From contig JALHIN010000011.1 of assembly GCA_022839995.1 (NCBI GenBank), positions 1-64,000 on the forward strand: DNA of 64,000 nucleotides. The letters run 5' to 3'. Each line of letters opens with the position of its first letter. Within the stretch, counting starts at the first letter, position 1. The notes below the pieces were generated by a model. The model was given only the letters and a program-made list of their open reading frames with translations, was not told the DNA's origin and ran no database searches. This DNA is from 79-D21 sp022839995. Lineage in GTDB: Bacteria > Synergistota > Synergistia > Synergistales > 79-D21. The translations under genes and the position numbers were made by a program. Below, in pieces: positions 7,155 to 15,236 of this stretch.

Positions 7155-8960
7155 ATGGCCTTGAGTGAGCGATATTTCGACGATTCGTGGAAAAAGACTG
7201 TCTATTGCGGGCGGGTCGGCCCAGGGGAAGAGGGAAGGCCAACCGTCCTGAACGGCTGGGTCCGGAAGCGGCGCGACCTTGGCGGGATCATCTTCCTGGA
7301 GCTCTGGGACTACACTGGAACGGTCCAGGTCGTCGTCAACCCGGAGGACACCCCGGAAGCCCATGAGCTGGCGAAGGAACTCCGAAGCGAATTTGTCGTG
7401 GCGGTCAAAGGGAAAGTCCGCCGGCGTCCCCTGGGGACGGAAAACCCCAATCTGCCGACGGGTCAATGGGAACTGCTTGCCGAGGATCTCCTGGTCCTTT
7501 CTCCCTCCTCCCCCCTTCCCTTCGAAATGAGCGAAGTGGACCGCGTGGATGAAAACCTCCGGTTGAAGCACCGCTACCTGGACCTGAGAAGGCCGAAGAT
7601 GCAGGAGAACCTTCGGGTCCGCGCCAGGGCTGCAAAGTTCACGAGAGACTACCTGGTGGGCCATGGGTTCCTGGAGGTGGAAACCCCGATCCTGACGAAA
7701 TCGACTCCGGAAGGAGCGAGGGACTACCTCGTGCCGAGCCGGGTGAACCAGGGGGAGTTTTACGCCCTGCCCCAATCCCCGCAGATTTTCAAGCAGATTT
7801 TGATGGTGAGCGGCTGCGACCGGTATTTCCAAATAGCCAAATGCTTCCGCGACGAGGACCTGCGGGCGGACCGACAGCCCGAGTTCACCCAGGTCGACCT
7901 CGAGATGAGCTTCATCACCGAGACCGACATCATCGGGCTCCTCGAGGGCTACGTGAAGGGACTTTTCTCGGAGATTCTCTCGGAAAAGATCGAGACCCCC
8001 TTCCTCCAGCTGACCTGGAGGGAGGCCATGGAAACCTACGGCAGCGACAAGCCCGATTTGAGGATTTCCCTTCGGATCTGCGACCTGGATTCCGTTTTCT
8101 CTGAAGGGACCTTTGAGCCGTTCAGGAAGATCCTGTCGGAAGGCGGGGCGGTGAGAGGGCTGCGGGTCCCGGGCGGAGCCACTTTTTCCCGCAAGGACCT
8201 TGCAGACTTCGAAGAGCGGGCGAAAACGCTGGGGGCCCAGGGGCTGGCCGCCTTCCAGGTGAAGGCGGGGGAGCTGAAGGGACCTCTCGTGAAAACCCTG
8301 GATGAAAACGGGCGCCTGAAGCTCTTGGAGAAATCGGGGCTGGGGGATGGAGACGCCCTTTTCGTCGCAGCGGGGCCGTGGGCTTCGACCTGTTCGATGC
8401 TGGGGACACTGCGGCTTGAAATTGCCTCGAAACTGGACCTGGTGGACCGGTCCTCGTGGGCTTTCCTATGGGTTAGGGATTTCCCGCTTCTCGAATGGGA
8501 CGAGGAAGAACGCAGGTGGTGTGCCATGCACCACCCCTTTACGGCTCCCCACCCCGAAGATGTCGCCTTTCTCGAGAAGGATCCCCGCCGGGTGAGGTCG
8601 AGGGCCTACGACCTGGTTCTGAACGGGAGCGAGATCGGAGGCGGTTCCATCCGAATTCATGATCCGGCCTTGCAGGAACGGGTCTTTCAAGTGCTGTCCT
8701 TTACCCAGGAACAGGCAAGGGAACGATTCGGCTTCCTTCTCGAGGCCCTGAGCTACGGGACGCCACCCCATGGCGGGCTGGCCATCGGCTTTGACCGGCT
8801 GGTGGCTCTCCTATGCGGCTGCCGGTCGATCCGAGAGGTCATGGCCTTCCCCAAGACTGCCAGGGCACAGTGCCTGATGTCGGGCGCTCCGTCCGAAGTG
8901 GAGGCCAAGCAGCTCAAGGAACTGGGCATCTGCATCAGCCGAAGCGGTGAACCGGAATGA
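7155..8960 (+). CDS. aspS: Aspartyl-tRNA synthetase (bacterial type with GAD domain)
   Basis: This 601-residue class IIb synthetase attaches aspartate to tRNA. Order of parts: N-terminal OB-fold anticodon domain (about 1-110, NGWVRKRRDLGG), catalytic core with motif 2 FRDEDLRADRQPEFTQVD, the bacterial GAD insertion (about 290-405), and motif 3 IGFDRLVALLCG. The ATG at 7155 follows AAGGGAG; the earlier in-frame start at 7122 overlaps hisS and would add non-conserved residues. Whether it also charges tRNA-Asn cannot be judged here. The stop overlaps the start of the next small gene (ATGA). Confidence 0.97.
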   Translation: MALSERYFDDSWKKTVYCGRVGPGEEGRPTVLNGWVRKRRDLGGIIFLELWDYTGTVQVVVNPEDTPEAHELAKELRSEFVVAVKGKVRRRPLGTENPNLPTGQWELLAEDLLVLSPSSPLPFEMSEVDRVDENLRLKHRYLDLRRPKMQENLRVRARAAKFTRDYLVGHGFLEVETPILTKSTPEGARDYLVPSRVNQGEFYALPQSPQIFKQILMVSGCDRYFQIAKCFRDEDLRADRQPEFTQVDLEMSFITETDIIGLLEGYVKGLFSEILSEKIETPFLQLTWREAMETYGSDKPDLRISLRICDLDSVFSEGTFEPFRKILSEGGAVRGLRVPGGATFSRKDLADFEERAKTLGAQGLAAFQVKAGELKGPLVKTLDENGRLKLLEKSGLGDGDALFVAAGPWASTCSMLGTLRLEIASKLDLVDRSSWAFLWVRDFPLLEWDEEERRWCAMHHPFTAPHPEDVAFLEKDPRRVRSRAYDLVLNGSEIGGGSIRIHDPALQERVFQVLSFTQEQARERFGFLLEALSYGTPPHGGLAIGFDRLVALLCGCRSIREVMAFPKTARAQCLMSGAPSEVEAKQLKELGICISRSGEPE

Positions 8961-9256
8961 CGGCCTGGTCGGGCCGGGGTCTCCACGATGGTGCCGCTGT
9001 CCGACCCTGGCGCTACCGCCTGGATGTCGATCCTTCGACGGGTGTCGTGAAAGGAGACCTGGCGGTCGAGGGATGGGAGGAATCGAGAGCCATGGCGGAC
9101 TGGGCGGAAGCCCGCCGCGGAGGGCCTGTTCGGATCACGCTTGTAGGAATCGCGGTCGAGCTGGAAATCGGAATCCTGGGCGTCAGAGTCCATGAATCCG
9201 GTCATTACAGTGAAACGGATATCCAGGTAGAGGGGAGGTTTTCAAGATGTCCGTGA
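8957..9256 (+). CDS. Small protein of unknown function, coupled to aspS
   Basis: The 99-residue product has no signal, membrane segment or motif that I recognise. It contains a beta-rich middle part (RYRLDVDPSTGVVKGDLAV) and a hydrophobic stretch (ITLVGIAVELEIGILGV). Its ATG overlaps the aspS stop by 4 nt, and its 3' end overlaps the next gene by 10 nt, an arrangement that strongly suggests a translated gene in the same transcript. No function is proposed. Confidence 0.6.
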   Translation: MTAWSGRGLHDGAAVRPWRYRLDVDPSTGVVKGDLAVEGWEESRAMADWAEARRGGPVRITLVGIAVELEIGILGVRVHESGHYSETDIQVEGRFSRCP

Positions 9257-9930
9257 TCCGTTTTTTGGGACACTCGGCTTTCCACTTGAGCGCACCAGGG
9301 CTGGAAGGGCTGATCGACCCGTTCTTGAGGGATAACAGCCAGACCTGCGCCAGGCCGGAGGATTTCGGCAATCTGACTCACCTTTTCGTGACCCACGGGC
9401 ATTGGGATCATCTCGGTGACACGATCGAGCTGGGGTTGAAGACCGGCGCGACCGTGGTGGCAAACGCCGAGCTTTGCCGGTATTTTTCGGGCAAGGGATT
9501 GAAGACCAGCCCGATGTATATCGGCGGCTGGGTCTCTTTCCCGTTTGGCCGGGTCAAGTTCGTTCCGGCCCTCCACGGTTCCGGCATTATGGAAGGGAAC
9601 CAGACGGTTTATGGAGGCGTCGCGGTAGGAATCGTCCTCGAACTGGGAAAGTTCAGGATCTACCACGCGGGAGACACGGGGCTAACCGCTGAAATGGGGC
9701 TTCTGGAAGCATTGAAGATCGACCTGGCCCTCCTGCCGATCGGCGGGTGCTACGTCATGGACATCCCGGACGCCCTGAGGGCTGTGGAACTGATCCGGCC
9801 CAGAAAAGTCGTCCCCATGCACTACAATACCTTTCCGGGAATCGAAGCGGCCCCGGAGACCTTCCTGGAAGCTCTTCCGGAATGGACCGAGGGGATCCGG
9901 CTGGACCCCGGGCAAAGTCTGCAGTTCTGA
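9247..9930 (+). CDS. UPF0173 family metal-dependent hydrolase (metallo-beta-lactamase fold)
   Basis: The 227-residue protein has the compact metallo-beta-lactamase fold of the UPF0173 (YtkL-like) family. Metal-binding marks are FLGHSAFHL at the N-terminus, THGHWDHLGD (HxHxDH), ALHGSG, YHAGDTGL and the final VPMHYNT. Two metal ions, usually zinc, are expected. The substrate for this family is unknown, although some members act on phosphoester or lactone-like substrates. The start is well supported by GAGGGGAGG at normal spacing inside the end of the preceding small gene. Confidence 0.9.
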   Translation: MSVIRFLGHSAFHLSAPGLEGLIDPFLRDNSQTCARPEDFGNLTHLFVTHGHWDHLGDTIELGLKTGATVVANAELCRYFSGKGLKTSPMYIGGWVSFPFGRVKFVPALHGSGIMEGNQTVYGGVAVGIVLELGKFRIYHAGDTGLTAEMGLLEALKIDLALLPIGGCYVMDIPDALRAVELIRPRKVVPMHYNTFPGIEAAPETFLEALPEWTEGIRLDPGQSLQF

Positions 9931-9960
9931 CGCGGCTAAGGCCGCTTGAGGAGGGTTCCA

Positions 9961-10812
9961 ATGCAAGCTCGTCTGGAAGGGAAGAGAGGGTTTCGTGCCT
10001 TTCTGCTGGGATTTGCGTTCCTGGCTGCAGTTTCCGGGACATCATCCGCAGGGGAAATCAGGTTGACTTCCGATACCTTGATCTATGACCCGGGAAGCCG
10101 GGTGGTGCGAGCCGAGGGGAACGTTCGCCTGGAAAGGCAGGGATTGAACCTGACGGCGAGCTTCGCGGAAGGGGATCCCGCCGGGGAGCGTTTCCGTGCC
10201 TGGGGAGCGGTCAAGGCCGATTGGAAGGAGCAGAAGATGGAACTTACCGCCGAGGAAGTCTCCCTTATCGACCGGGCCCCGAAGCGCGTTTTGGCATCGG
10301 GACAGGTCCTGCTGGTCCGTCCCGGGGAACGGCTGGCTGCCGCTTCCCTTGAATGGGTTTTTGGCTCAACGACGGAATACGTGGCCAGGGGCGGCGTCAA
10401 GGCGGAAGCCCCGGGCAGGGTGCTCGAGGCGGCCGAGGCGGGGAGAAGGGACGATCAGTTCTGGGCCCGGCAGGTCACTCGGTTTGAGGACCAGGGCGAA
10501 AAAATCTCCCTGAAAGCCGGGCGGATCGAGGCCCGGACAGAAGGAGATGGATTGAAGGAACTGACGGCAACCGGACAGGTTACGGCCGTCATCGCGGGAT
10601 CCGAAGGTGGGCCCGTCAATCTCAAAGGGGATCGGCTCCTGTATTCGAAAGGCAAGGGAACCGTCGCGCTGGTGGGGAACGCAGAAGCCGTCCAGTCGGG
10701 ACGCAGCGTCCGCTCCGAAAGCATCCTCTACGACCTGGCCACGAGGAGGATCGAGGCGCAGGGACGTCCCCAGCTGATTTTCACCCCCGGCAAGGAGAGC
10801 CAGTCACCGTGA
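9961..10812 (+). CDS. lptA: LptA/OstA-like periplasmic lipopolysaccharide transport protein
   Basis: The 283-residue product starts with a signal peptide (basic MQARLEGKRGFR, hydrophobic core, cleavage after about SSA near residue 29) and continues with OstA-type beta-jellyroll repeats (IRLTSDTLIYD, VVRAEGNVRL, later LKGDRLLYSKGKGTVAL and VRSESILYDL). LptA links the inner and outer membranes in LPS transport. Longer forms like this one cover two OstA units. GAGGAGG at 9949-9955 fixes the ATG at 9961 over the earlier in-frame TTG that overlaps it. lptB follows with a 4-nt overlap, supporting the assignment and pointing to an outer membrane. Confidence 0.85.
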   Translation: MQARLEGKRGFRAFLLGFAFLAAVSGTSSAGEIRLTSDTLIYDPGSRVVRAEGNVRLERQGLNLTASFAEGDPAGERFRAWGAVKADWKEQKMELTAEEVSLIDRAPKRVLASGQVLLVRPGERLAAASLEWVFGSTTEYVARGGVKAEAPGRVLEAAEAGRRDDQFWARQVTRFEDQGEKISLKAGRIEARTEGDGLKELTATGQVTAVIAGSEGGPVNLKGDRLLYSKGKGTVALVGNAEAVQSGRSVRSESILYDLATRRIEAQGRPQLIFTPGKESQSP

Positions 10813-11540
10813 GGCCTTCCCGCGTCCTTCGTGCGGTGGAACTCCAGAAATCGTACAAGGGGAGGCAGGTGGTCAGCTCCGTTTCCATCGAAGTCCGCCA
10901 GGGCGAGATCGTTGGCCTCCTGGGGCCGAACGGGGCGGGGAAGACCACCACCTTCTACATGATCGTCGGGCTCGTGCGTCCCGATGCAGGGTCGATCCTG
11001 GTCGACGACCGTGAGATTACCGGGCTTCCGATGTACAAGAGAGCCCGCATGGGGGTCGGCTACCTGCAGCAGGAAGCCTCGGTCTTCAGGAACCTGACCG
11101 TTCGGGAGAACCTGGAGCTGGTTCTCCAGGAACTGGAAAAGACCCCTGGAGAACGATCCAGGATGATCGATCACCTGGTCGCGGAGTTCGGGATCGACCG
11201 CATCCTCGACACTCCCGGGTATGCCCTCAGCGGGGGGGAGAGGAGAAGGGTGGAACTTGCGCGATGCCTTGCGGCAATGCCCGAATTCCTCTTGCTGGAC
11301 GAACCCTTCAGCGGCATCGACCCGATCGCGGTCTTCGATATCCAGCAGATGATCCTGGGATTGCGCGGGAAGGGCTACGGAATCCTGCTCACCGACCACA
11401 ACGTGAGAGATACGCTGGCGATCACGGATCGGGCCGCAATTCTTCACCAGGGCCGTATCATGGTTGAAGGGACTCCCAAGGAGGTTTCTCAAAGCGAGGT
11501 CGCAAGGAAATACTATCTCGGCGACCGCTTCACGCTATGA
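10809..11540 (+). CDS. lptB: LPS export ABC transporter ATP-binding protein LptB
   Basis: This 243-residue ABC ATPase drives the LptFG permease that pulls LPS from the inner membrane. It shows Walker A GPNGAGKTTTF, the Q-loop YLQQEASVF characteristic of LptB, signature LSGGERRRVELARCLA, Walker B FLLLDEPFSGIDPIAV and the H-loop TDHNVRDTL. The GTG start overlaps the lptA stop (GTGA). lptF/lptG are not in the window. Its last six bases overlap the end of the convergent peptidase gene. Confidence 0.95.
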   Translation: MRPSRVLRAVELQKSYKGRQVVSSVSIEVRQGEIVGLLGPNGAGKTTTFYMIVGLVRPDAGSILVDDREITGLPMYKRARMGVGYLQQEASVFRNLTVRENLELVLQELEKTPGERSRMIDHLVAEFGIDRILDTPGYALSGGERRRVELARCLAAMPEFLLLDEPFSGIDPIAVFDIQQMILGLRGKGYGILLTDHNVRDTLAITDRAAILHQGRIMVEGTPKEVSQSEVARKYYLGDRFTL

Positions 11541-11996
11541 AGGACGTTCGATGAAGCGCCTCCAGGAGCCTTCCAGGAGGGCCCGAACCACTTCACGGGC
11601 GGAGGCCTCGACCTCCGGGCTGAGATTGAGGGAAAAACCGGTTTCTTTCGGCTCAATCCCGAGCACGAAAATTCTTTCCAGGGGAAGGGTATCCTTGAGA
11701 ATTTCACCCAGCGGCAGTCCGTGGGTGGTTTCCGTGAGACCGTCAAGGAAACCGGGAGCGAGGAGGCGGATTGTCCCGGGGGCTGTTCCCATGACGCAGG
11801 CATCGATGACCAGGAGGCAATCGGGGGGATTCCTGCGCAGGGGTGCCGCGAAGTTTTCCGGGACCGTCTCACAGAGGACGATTTCGAGATGAGGAGAGGG
11901 CGTTTCGAGCAGCCGTTCACCGCACCAAACGCCGACCCCGTCGTCGCCGCGGAGCCGATTTCCCAGGCACCAGACGGTGGTCCGTGCTTTTTTCAC
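11535..11996 (-). CDS. Hydrogenase maturation protease family protein (HycI/HyaD type)
   Basis: The 153-residue protein fits the family of nickel-dependent endopeptidases that trim the C-terminus of NiFe-hydrogenase large subunits. Marks are the N-terminal CLGNRLRGDDGVG (GN...DDGVG), LLVIDACVMG (IDA), a THGLPL segment and FVLGIEPKETGF. Conserved acidic and histidine residues for nickel sensing appear present. No hydrogenase gene lies in the window, so the substrate must be encoded elsewhere. The GTG start has a GGGGGGAAG site upstream. It is convergent with lptB and divergent from murJ with only 42 bp between the starts. Confidence 0.8.
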   Translation of the reverse strand: MKKARTTVWCLGNRLRGDDGVGVWCGERLLETPSPHLEIVLCETVPENFAAPLRRNPPDCLLVIDACVMGTAPGTIRLLAPGFLDGLTETTHGLPLGEILKDTLPLERIFVLGIEPKETGFSLNLSPEVEASAREVVRALLEGSWRRFIERPS

Positions 11997-12038
11997 CCGT
12001 CTTCCCCCCTTTCATCCTGGACTTCTGGAGGATCTTAA

Positions 12039-13598
12039 ATGGCTTCCCCTTTGAGCAAGATGGTCCGGCATGCCATGAGGATGATGGTCGGGACGTTCGC
12101 CAGCCGCGTCCTGGGCCTGCTTCGGGAAATCATCACGGCTGCCCTTTTTGGGGCTACCCGGCAGCTGGACGCCTTTCTCGTGGCGTACACCCTCGCGAAT
12201 CTCTCCCGTCAGCTTCTCGCAGAAGGGGCCCTTTCGGCTGCCTTTGTGCCCGTTTTTTCACGGGTTGTCGCGGAGGGAGGCCGGGAGAAAGCAAAGCAGC
12301 TTGCCCGCCAAATGACCACGGTCCTCCTGCTGGCGGGGGGAGGGGTTGTTGCCGCGGGCATTTTCGGGGCCCCGCTGCTGGTCCGGCTGATGGCACCGGG
12401 GTTCTCGGGAGCGGATGCGGACCTTGCCGTTCTCCTGACCCGCCTGATGTTTCCCTTTCTGATCCTCATCTCGGTTGCGGCACTGGCCATGGGGGTTCTC
12501 AACAGCCTGGACAGCTTCTTCATCCCAGCCGTGGCACCAGCGGTCAGCAACCTTCTCTACATTCTTCTTTTGGCCATTCTAGCACCGCGAACCGGGATCT
12601 GGGCATTGCCCGCGGCTGTGCTGGCGGGAGGAGCCGCTCAGATGTCCCTGCAGTGGTGGCGTTCCGGAACCCTCGGCGTGCCCTTGATTCCAGGAAGACC
12701 GAATTGGGCGGATCCTGAACTGAAAAAGGTGATTTGCCTGTTTTTGCCGTACATGGCCGGGTTGTCGCTGAACCAGGTGAACCCGGTCATCAGCCGGATG
12801 GTCGGTTCGTTCCTGGAAGGGGGGACGATTTCCGTTTTGAGTTACGCGGATCGCGTCATTCAGCTGCCCCTCGGGCTTTTTGTCATCGCCATTTCGCAGG
12901 CGGTCCTGCCGATGCTCTCGCGGCTGGGGCCGGAAGAAACCGAGGCTTTTGCCCTGATGACGCGGGATGCTCTCCGATTCACCCTGTTCGTCATCCTGCC
13001 GGTGGTCGTCGGCATGAGCCTGCTGGCCCGCCCCATGGTCCACCTGCTGTTTGTCCGGGGAGCCTTCAACGAGTGGGCGTGGAGTGCCACCAGCCGCGCC
13101 CTGGCCCTGTACGTCCTCGGTTTGCCCGGCATGGCCTGTTCGACCGTGGTGATGAGAGGACTGTATGCCAGGCGGCTTCCCAAGGAAGCCTTGAAGGTAA
13201 CGGGAATCACCGTCGCGCTCAACCTGTTCTTCTGTGTGACCCTGGTTCACCTTTTTTCGTACGCCGGGTTGGCGCTGGCGACATCCCTGGCCTTCACCGG
13301 CGGGGCTCTCATGGGCACCTGGAGTCTCCGACGCCACCTGAAAGCCCCGATCGAAGTCCTGAGCGGGGAATGGATCCTGCGGCACGGGATCCCGCTGTTC
13401 CTGATGGCCGCGGTCATCCTCGCGGGATCGTGGCTTTTCCCCTACGATCCGGCTTCCAGGCTGTTGGGCAAGATGCTTTGGGTTCTGATCGCCGTGTCGG
13501 CGGGTGCCGTCGTCTATGGGATTGCCTCCTGGTTGAGTGGTTGCGACGAGTGGAAATGGGTTTCCGGAGCCTTCCGAAAGGAGGAACGATTCTCGTGA
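12039..13598 (+). CDS. murJ: Lipid II flippase MurJ
   Basis: This 519-residue integral membrane protein of the MOP superfamily flips the peptidoglycan precursor lipid II across the inner membrane. About 14 hydrophobic segments are visible. The N-terminus (GTFASRVLGLLREI, then AFLVAYTLANLSRQLLAEGA) and the LPLGLFVIAISQAVLPMLS segment are typical of MurJ. A GGAGG ribosome binding site precedes the ATG. It heads a tightly overlapping run: hslO (GTGA overlap), an exported protein, a zinc ribbon and tsaD. Confidence 0.95.
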   Translation: MASPLSKMVRHAMRMMVGTFASRVLGLLREIITAALFGATRQLDAFLVAYTLANLSRQLLAEGALSAAFVPVFSRVVAEGGREKAKQLARQMTTVLLLAGGGVVAAGIFGAPLLVRLMAPGFSGADADLAVLLTRLMFPFLILISVAALAMGVLNSLDSFFIPAVAPAVSNLLYILLLAILAPRTGIWALPAAVLAGGAAQMSLQWWRSGTLGVPLIPGRPNWADPELKKVICLFLPYMAGLSLNQVNPVISRMVGSFLEGGTISVLSYADRVIQLPLGLFVIAISQAVLPMLSRLGPEETEAFALMTRDALRFTLFVILPVVVGMSLLARPMVHLLFVRGAFNEWAWSATSRALALYVLGLPGMACSTVVMRGLYARRLPKEALKVTGITVALNLFFCVTLVHLFSYAGLALATSLAFTGGALMGTWSLRRHLKAPIEVLSGEWILRHGIPLFLMAAVILAGSWLFPYDPASRLLGKMLWVLIAVSAGAVVYGIASWLSGCDEWKWVSGAFRKEERFS

Positions 13599-14521
13599 GA
13601 GGGGAAGAGAAGACCAGCGGTGACCTTCCGACTGCCGTCGTGTCGAGGGGATTGCTGGCGGGAGGCAGCTTCAGGATTTTTGCCGTCAAGGCGGACCGGC
13701 TGGTGGACGAAACCATGCGGAAGCAGAAACTGAGCCCGCTTGCTGCCGCAGCCCTGGGACGGCTGATGATGGCCTCGATGATGATGGCTCTCGACATCAA
13801 GCTCAGGAAAGCAAGGGTAACCCTGAAGCTCGATGGGGGCGGTCCGCTGGGGCTGGTCGTGGCGGACGCAGAACCCCAGGGGCGGGTGAGAGGCTACGTG
13901 GAACATCCCGGAGTGGATCTCCCCCCGTCGCCCTCGGGCAAGCTGGACGTCGCCTCTGGAGTCGGACGGAACGGGACGCTCGTCGTTTTCAGGGACGTCC
14001 GGATGAGGGAACCCGTTTCCAGCCAGGTTCCCCTCGTTTCGGGCGAAATCGCCGAAGATATCGCCGGGTATTATCGCTTTTCCGAGCAGACGGCTACCGC
14101 CGTAGGCCTGGGAGTGCTCGCCCAGCCTGGACGGGTCCTTTCTGCGGGAGGGTTTATGGTCCAGGTCCTGCCGGGAGCGGAGGATTCTCTCGTCGGCAAC
14201 GTGGAGGAGCGGGTCCGGCAGATGCCCTCGGTAAGCCGGTTGCTGGAATTGCACCAGGATGCGAGAAGTGCGATGGAGGAACTGTTTGAGGGGTTGGACA
14301 TCGATTGGTTCGAGGACGTGGAATTCTCGCTCTCCTGCCGGTGCAGCCGCGACCTCGCTAAGGCGCTCCTCCTGGAGTCCCTGGGGAGCGATGCCCCCAG
14401 CGGTAGCCAGGAAGTCCGGTGCCATTTTTGCGGAACGGTCTACCTTTTCTCGAAAGAAGAACTTGAAACGGAGGGTCTGGGAACGAACGCACCGAATGAG
14501 GAAGGAGGAACAGCGCAATGA
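13595..14521 (+). CDS. hslO: Redox-regulated chaperone Hsp33
   Basis: Hsp33 is a cytoplasmic holdase switched on by oxidation. The 308-residue length is normal. The N-terminal folded domain (AVKADRLVDETMRKQ, GRLMMASMMMAL, later SRLLELHQDARSAMEELF) is followed by the zinc-binding redox switch with C248, C250, C276 and C279 (CxC...CxxC), all present. The GTG at 13595 has AAAGGAGG upstream and overlaps the murJ stop by 4 nt; a much longer frame upstream is a shadow of murJ. Its own stop overlaps the ATG of the next gene. Confidence 0.95.
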   Translation: MRGEEKTSGDLPTAVVSRGLLAGGSFRIFAVKADRLVDETMRKQKLSPLAAAALGRLMMASMMMALDIKLRKARVTLKLDGGGPLGLVVADAEPQGRVRGYVEHPGVDLPPSPSGKLDVASGVGRNGTLVVFRDVRMREPVSSQVPLVSGEIAEDIAGYYRFSEQTATAVGLGVLAQPGRVLSAGGFMVQVLPGAEDSLVGNVEERVRQMPSVSRLLELHQDARSAMEELFEGLDIDWFEDVEFSLSCRCSRDLAKALLLESLGSDAPSGSQEVRCHFCGTVYLFSKEELETEGLGTNAPNEEGGTAQ

Positions 14522-15054
14522 AAAGAGCAGGCTGGATGGTCGTTTTCCTGTTCGTCGCCGCAATAGCGGGAACCGCCTGGGGAGCTCAGGCGAAGAACCT
14601 GGACGAACTCCTGGCGGAAAGGTCCGCCAATGTCTGGGTGGACGGCCAGGTCCTCGGAGACCTGGTGCTGGGAGCGAAAGCGCGGCTGACCTTCATCTAC
14701 GTCGATCCCGCATTGGCCGTTGCAGCCAGGAACGATCCGGGTGCCCCGGAATGGCTGACCTGGCATTCCAGGCACATCGGTGAGAAGGATCTCAAGGGGA
14801 AGGCCCTCTTTCTGCTTCGCATTGAAACCTTCACCCCATGGGAACTAGTTCCGGGGAACATTACCGTCGGGAATTACACCGTTTCCCCGGAGGATGTCCT
14901 CTCCTTGAAGGAATATTCCCTCGCCGGCGAGCTCCCAAGCGGTTTCAAGGGCACAATGCCGTTTTCCGTTCCGAAATCCTTCCTGAAAAGCGGCTCCCGG
15001 ATCACCCTGGGGTACGGGGAGGATTCGGCTGAATGGAAGGTGCTGGGCAAATGA
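14518..15054 (+). CDS. Exported protein of unknown function
   Basis: The 178-residue product starts with a clear signal peptide (KRAGWMVVFLFVAAIAGTAWG, cleavage likely after AWG or GAQA around residues 22-25). The mature part of about 155 residues is mixed alpha/beta with several aromatic residues and no cysteine, so disulfide or lipobox anchoring is unlikely. I do not recognise a family. Both ends overlap neighbouring genes by 4 nt (ATGA), so it is surely translated with hslO and the zinc ribbon. It probably resides in the periplasm. Confidence 0.7.
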   Translation: MKRAGWMVVFLFVAAIAGTAWGAQAKNLDELLAERSANVWVDGQVLGDLVLGAKARLTFIYVDPALAVAARNDPGAPEWLTWHSRHIGEKDLKGKALFLLRIETFTPWELVPGNITVGNYTVSPEDVLSLKEYSLAGELPSGFKGTMPFSVPKSFLKSGSRITLGYGEDSAEWKVLGK

Positions 15055-15236
15055 GCGAGAGCCATGTCTATCGCTGTGCCTCCTGCGATACCCGCTTCGA
15101 GTCGGAGGATTTTGCCAGCCGGTGTCCGAAATGCCGGAGCAAGGTTCTCCTTCATGAAAGCGGCCCGGCAAGGCATTCGAAAAAGGGTTGCCGCGGACGT
15201 TCCTGCGGGGGTTGTGGGGGGTGCGGGGGGCATTGA
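15051..15236 (+). CDS. FmdB-type small zinc-ribbon protein with Gly/Cys-rich tail
   Basis: The 61-residue protein has an N-terminal zinc ribbon of the FmdB/CxxC_CxxC_SSSS kind (YRCASCDTRFES ... CPKCRSKVL) and an unusual C-terminal tail in which CGG is repeated (CGGCGGCGGH). The tail adds four cysteines and a histidine that could bind metal. Family members are regulatory or of unknown function. The ATG overlaps the preceding stop by 4 nt, and its own stop overlaps the TTG of tsaD by 4 nt. Confidence 0.7.
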   Translation: MSESHVYRCASCDTRFESEDFASRCPKCRSKVLLHESGPARHSKKGCRGRSCGGCGGCGGH

